A stretch of 5,148 nucleotides of DNA, from NCBI GenBank assembly GCA_020355945.1, contig CP070627.1:5642528-5647675 (forward strand). Reading direction: 5' to 3'. The position numbers and the translations under genes were made by a program. Position 1 is the stretch's first letter; each line of letters opens with the position of its first letter. This stretch comes from Candidatus Aminicenantota bacterium. Its GTDB lineage: Bacteria > Acidobacteriota > Aminicenantia > UBA2199. Below the pieces are notes generated by a model. It made no database searches, was not told the origin of the DNA, and was given only the letters and a program-made list of their open reading frames with translations. Below are positions 5,137-5,148 of this stretch, piece after piece.

Positions 5137-5146
5137 TGACTAATGA
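5119..5146 (+). repeat. Tandem heptamer array CTAATGA, four units, continuing toward the window edge
   Basis: The units are CTAATGA, CCAATGA, CTAATGA, CTAATGA, with two further bases at the edge. The first two units and the start of the third are translated as the end of VapC, and the TAA stop lies in the third. The array may continue outside the window. Confidence 0.85.
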
Positions 5147-5148
5147 CA

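Overview
The window carries most of a bacillithiol (BSH) biosynthesis operon on the minus strand, preceded in the same orientation by a metallo-beta-lactamase-fold (MBL) hydrolase. A VapBC-type toxin-antitoxin pair lies on the plus strand at the right end. Four tightly packed minus-strand genes read right to left: a SAM-dependent methyltransferase (3210-2473), bshC (2480-1230), bshB (1233-472) and the N-terminal part of bshA (475 to the left edge). Each junction overlaps by 4 to 8 bases, two of them as ATGA, so they are almost certainly one translationally coupled operon. BshA, BshB and BshC together make BSH (Cys-GlcN-malate) from UDP-GlcNAc, L-malate and cysteine. The methyltransferase is the interesting addition. 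N-methyl-bacillithiol is known from Chlorobaculum tepidum, where it depends on the methyltransferase NmbA. A methyltransferase whose stop overlaps the bshC start is therefore a good candidate for the same step.

Upstream, an MBL hydrolase of the glyoxalase II / persulfide dioxygenase type (4136-3498) has its own near-consensus sigma-70 promoter (TTGACT, 17 bp, TATAAT). No convincing promoter is visible between it and the methyltransferase, so the whole block may be transcribed together. That would join a thiol-conjugate hydrolase to thiol synthesis. This functional link is inferred from position.

The 3211-3497 gap and the 4222-4431 gap are not ordinary intergenic DNA. They are largely built of short tandem arrays of several unrelated units, nearly all with a 7-base period: GTAGTAR (in two inverted blocks), TTTGTAA, GCGCNNN, and CTAATGA at the right edge. 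A 6-base CCTCAA array is also present. The right-edge array runs into the end of the vapC reading frame and supplies its stop codon.

The right end holds vapB (4478-4720) and vapC (4717-5136), overlapping by ATGA, with a TTGACA, 17 bp, TATATT promoter just upstream. These genes look more A+T-rich than the bsh genes, as expected of a mobile cassette.

Organism: a bacterium of moderate GC content that makes bacillithiol. The methyltransferase-bsh linkage and repeat-rich spacers suggest an uncultivated lineage near Chlorobiota/Bacteroidota/Calditrichota or Acidobacteriota rather than a classical Bacillus, but the sequence alone does not settle this.
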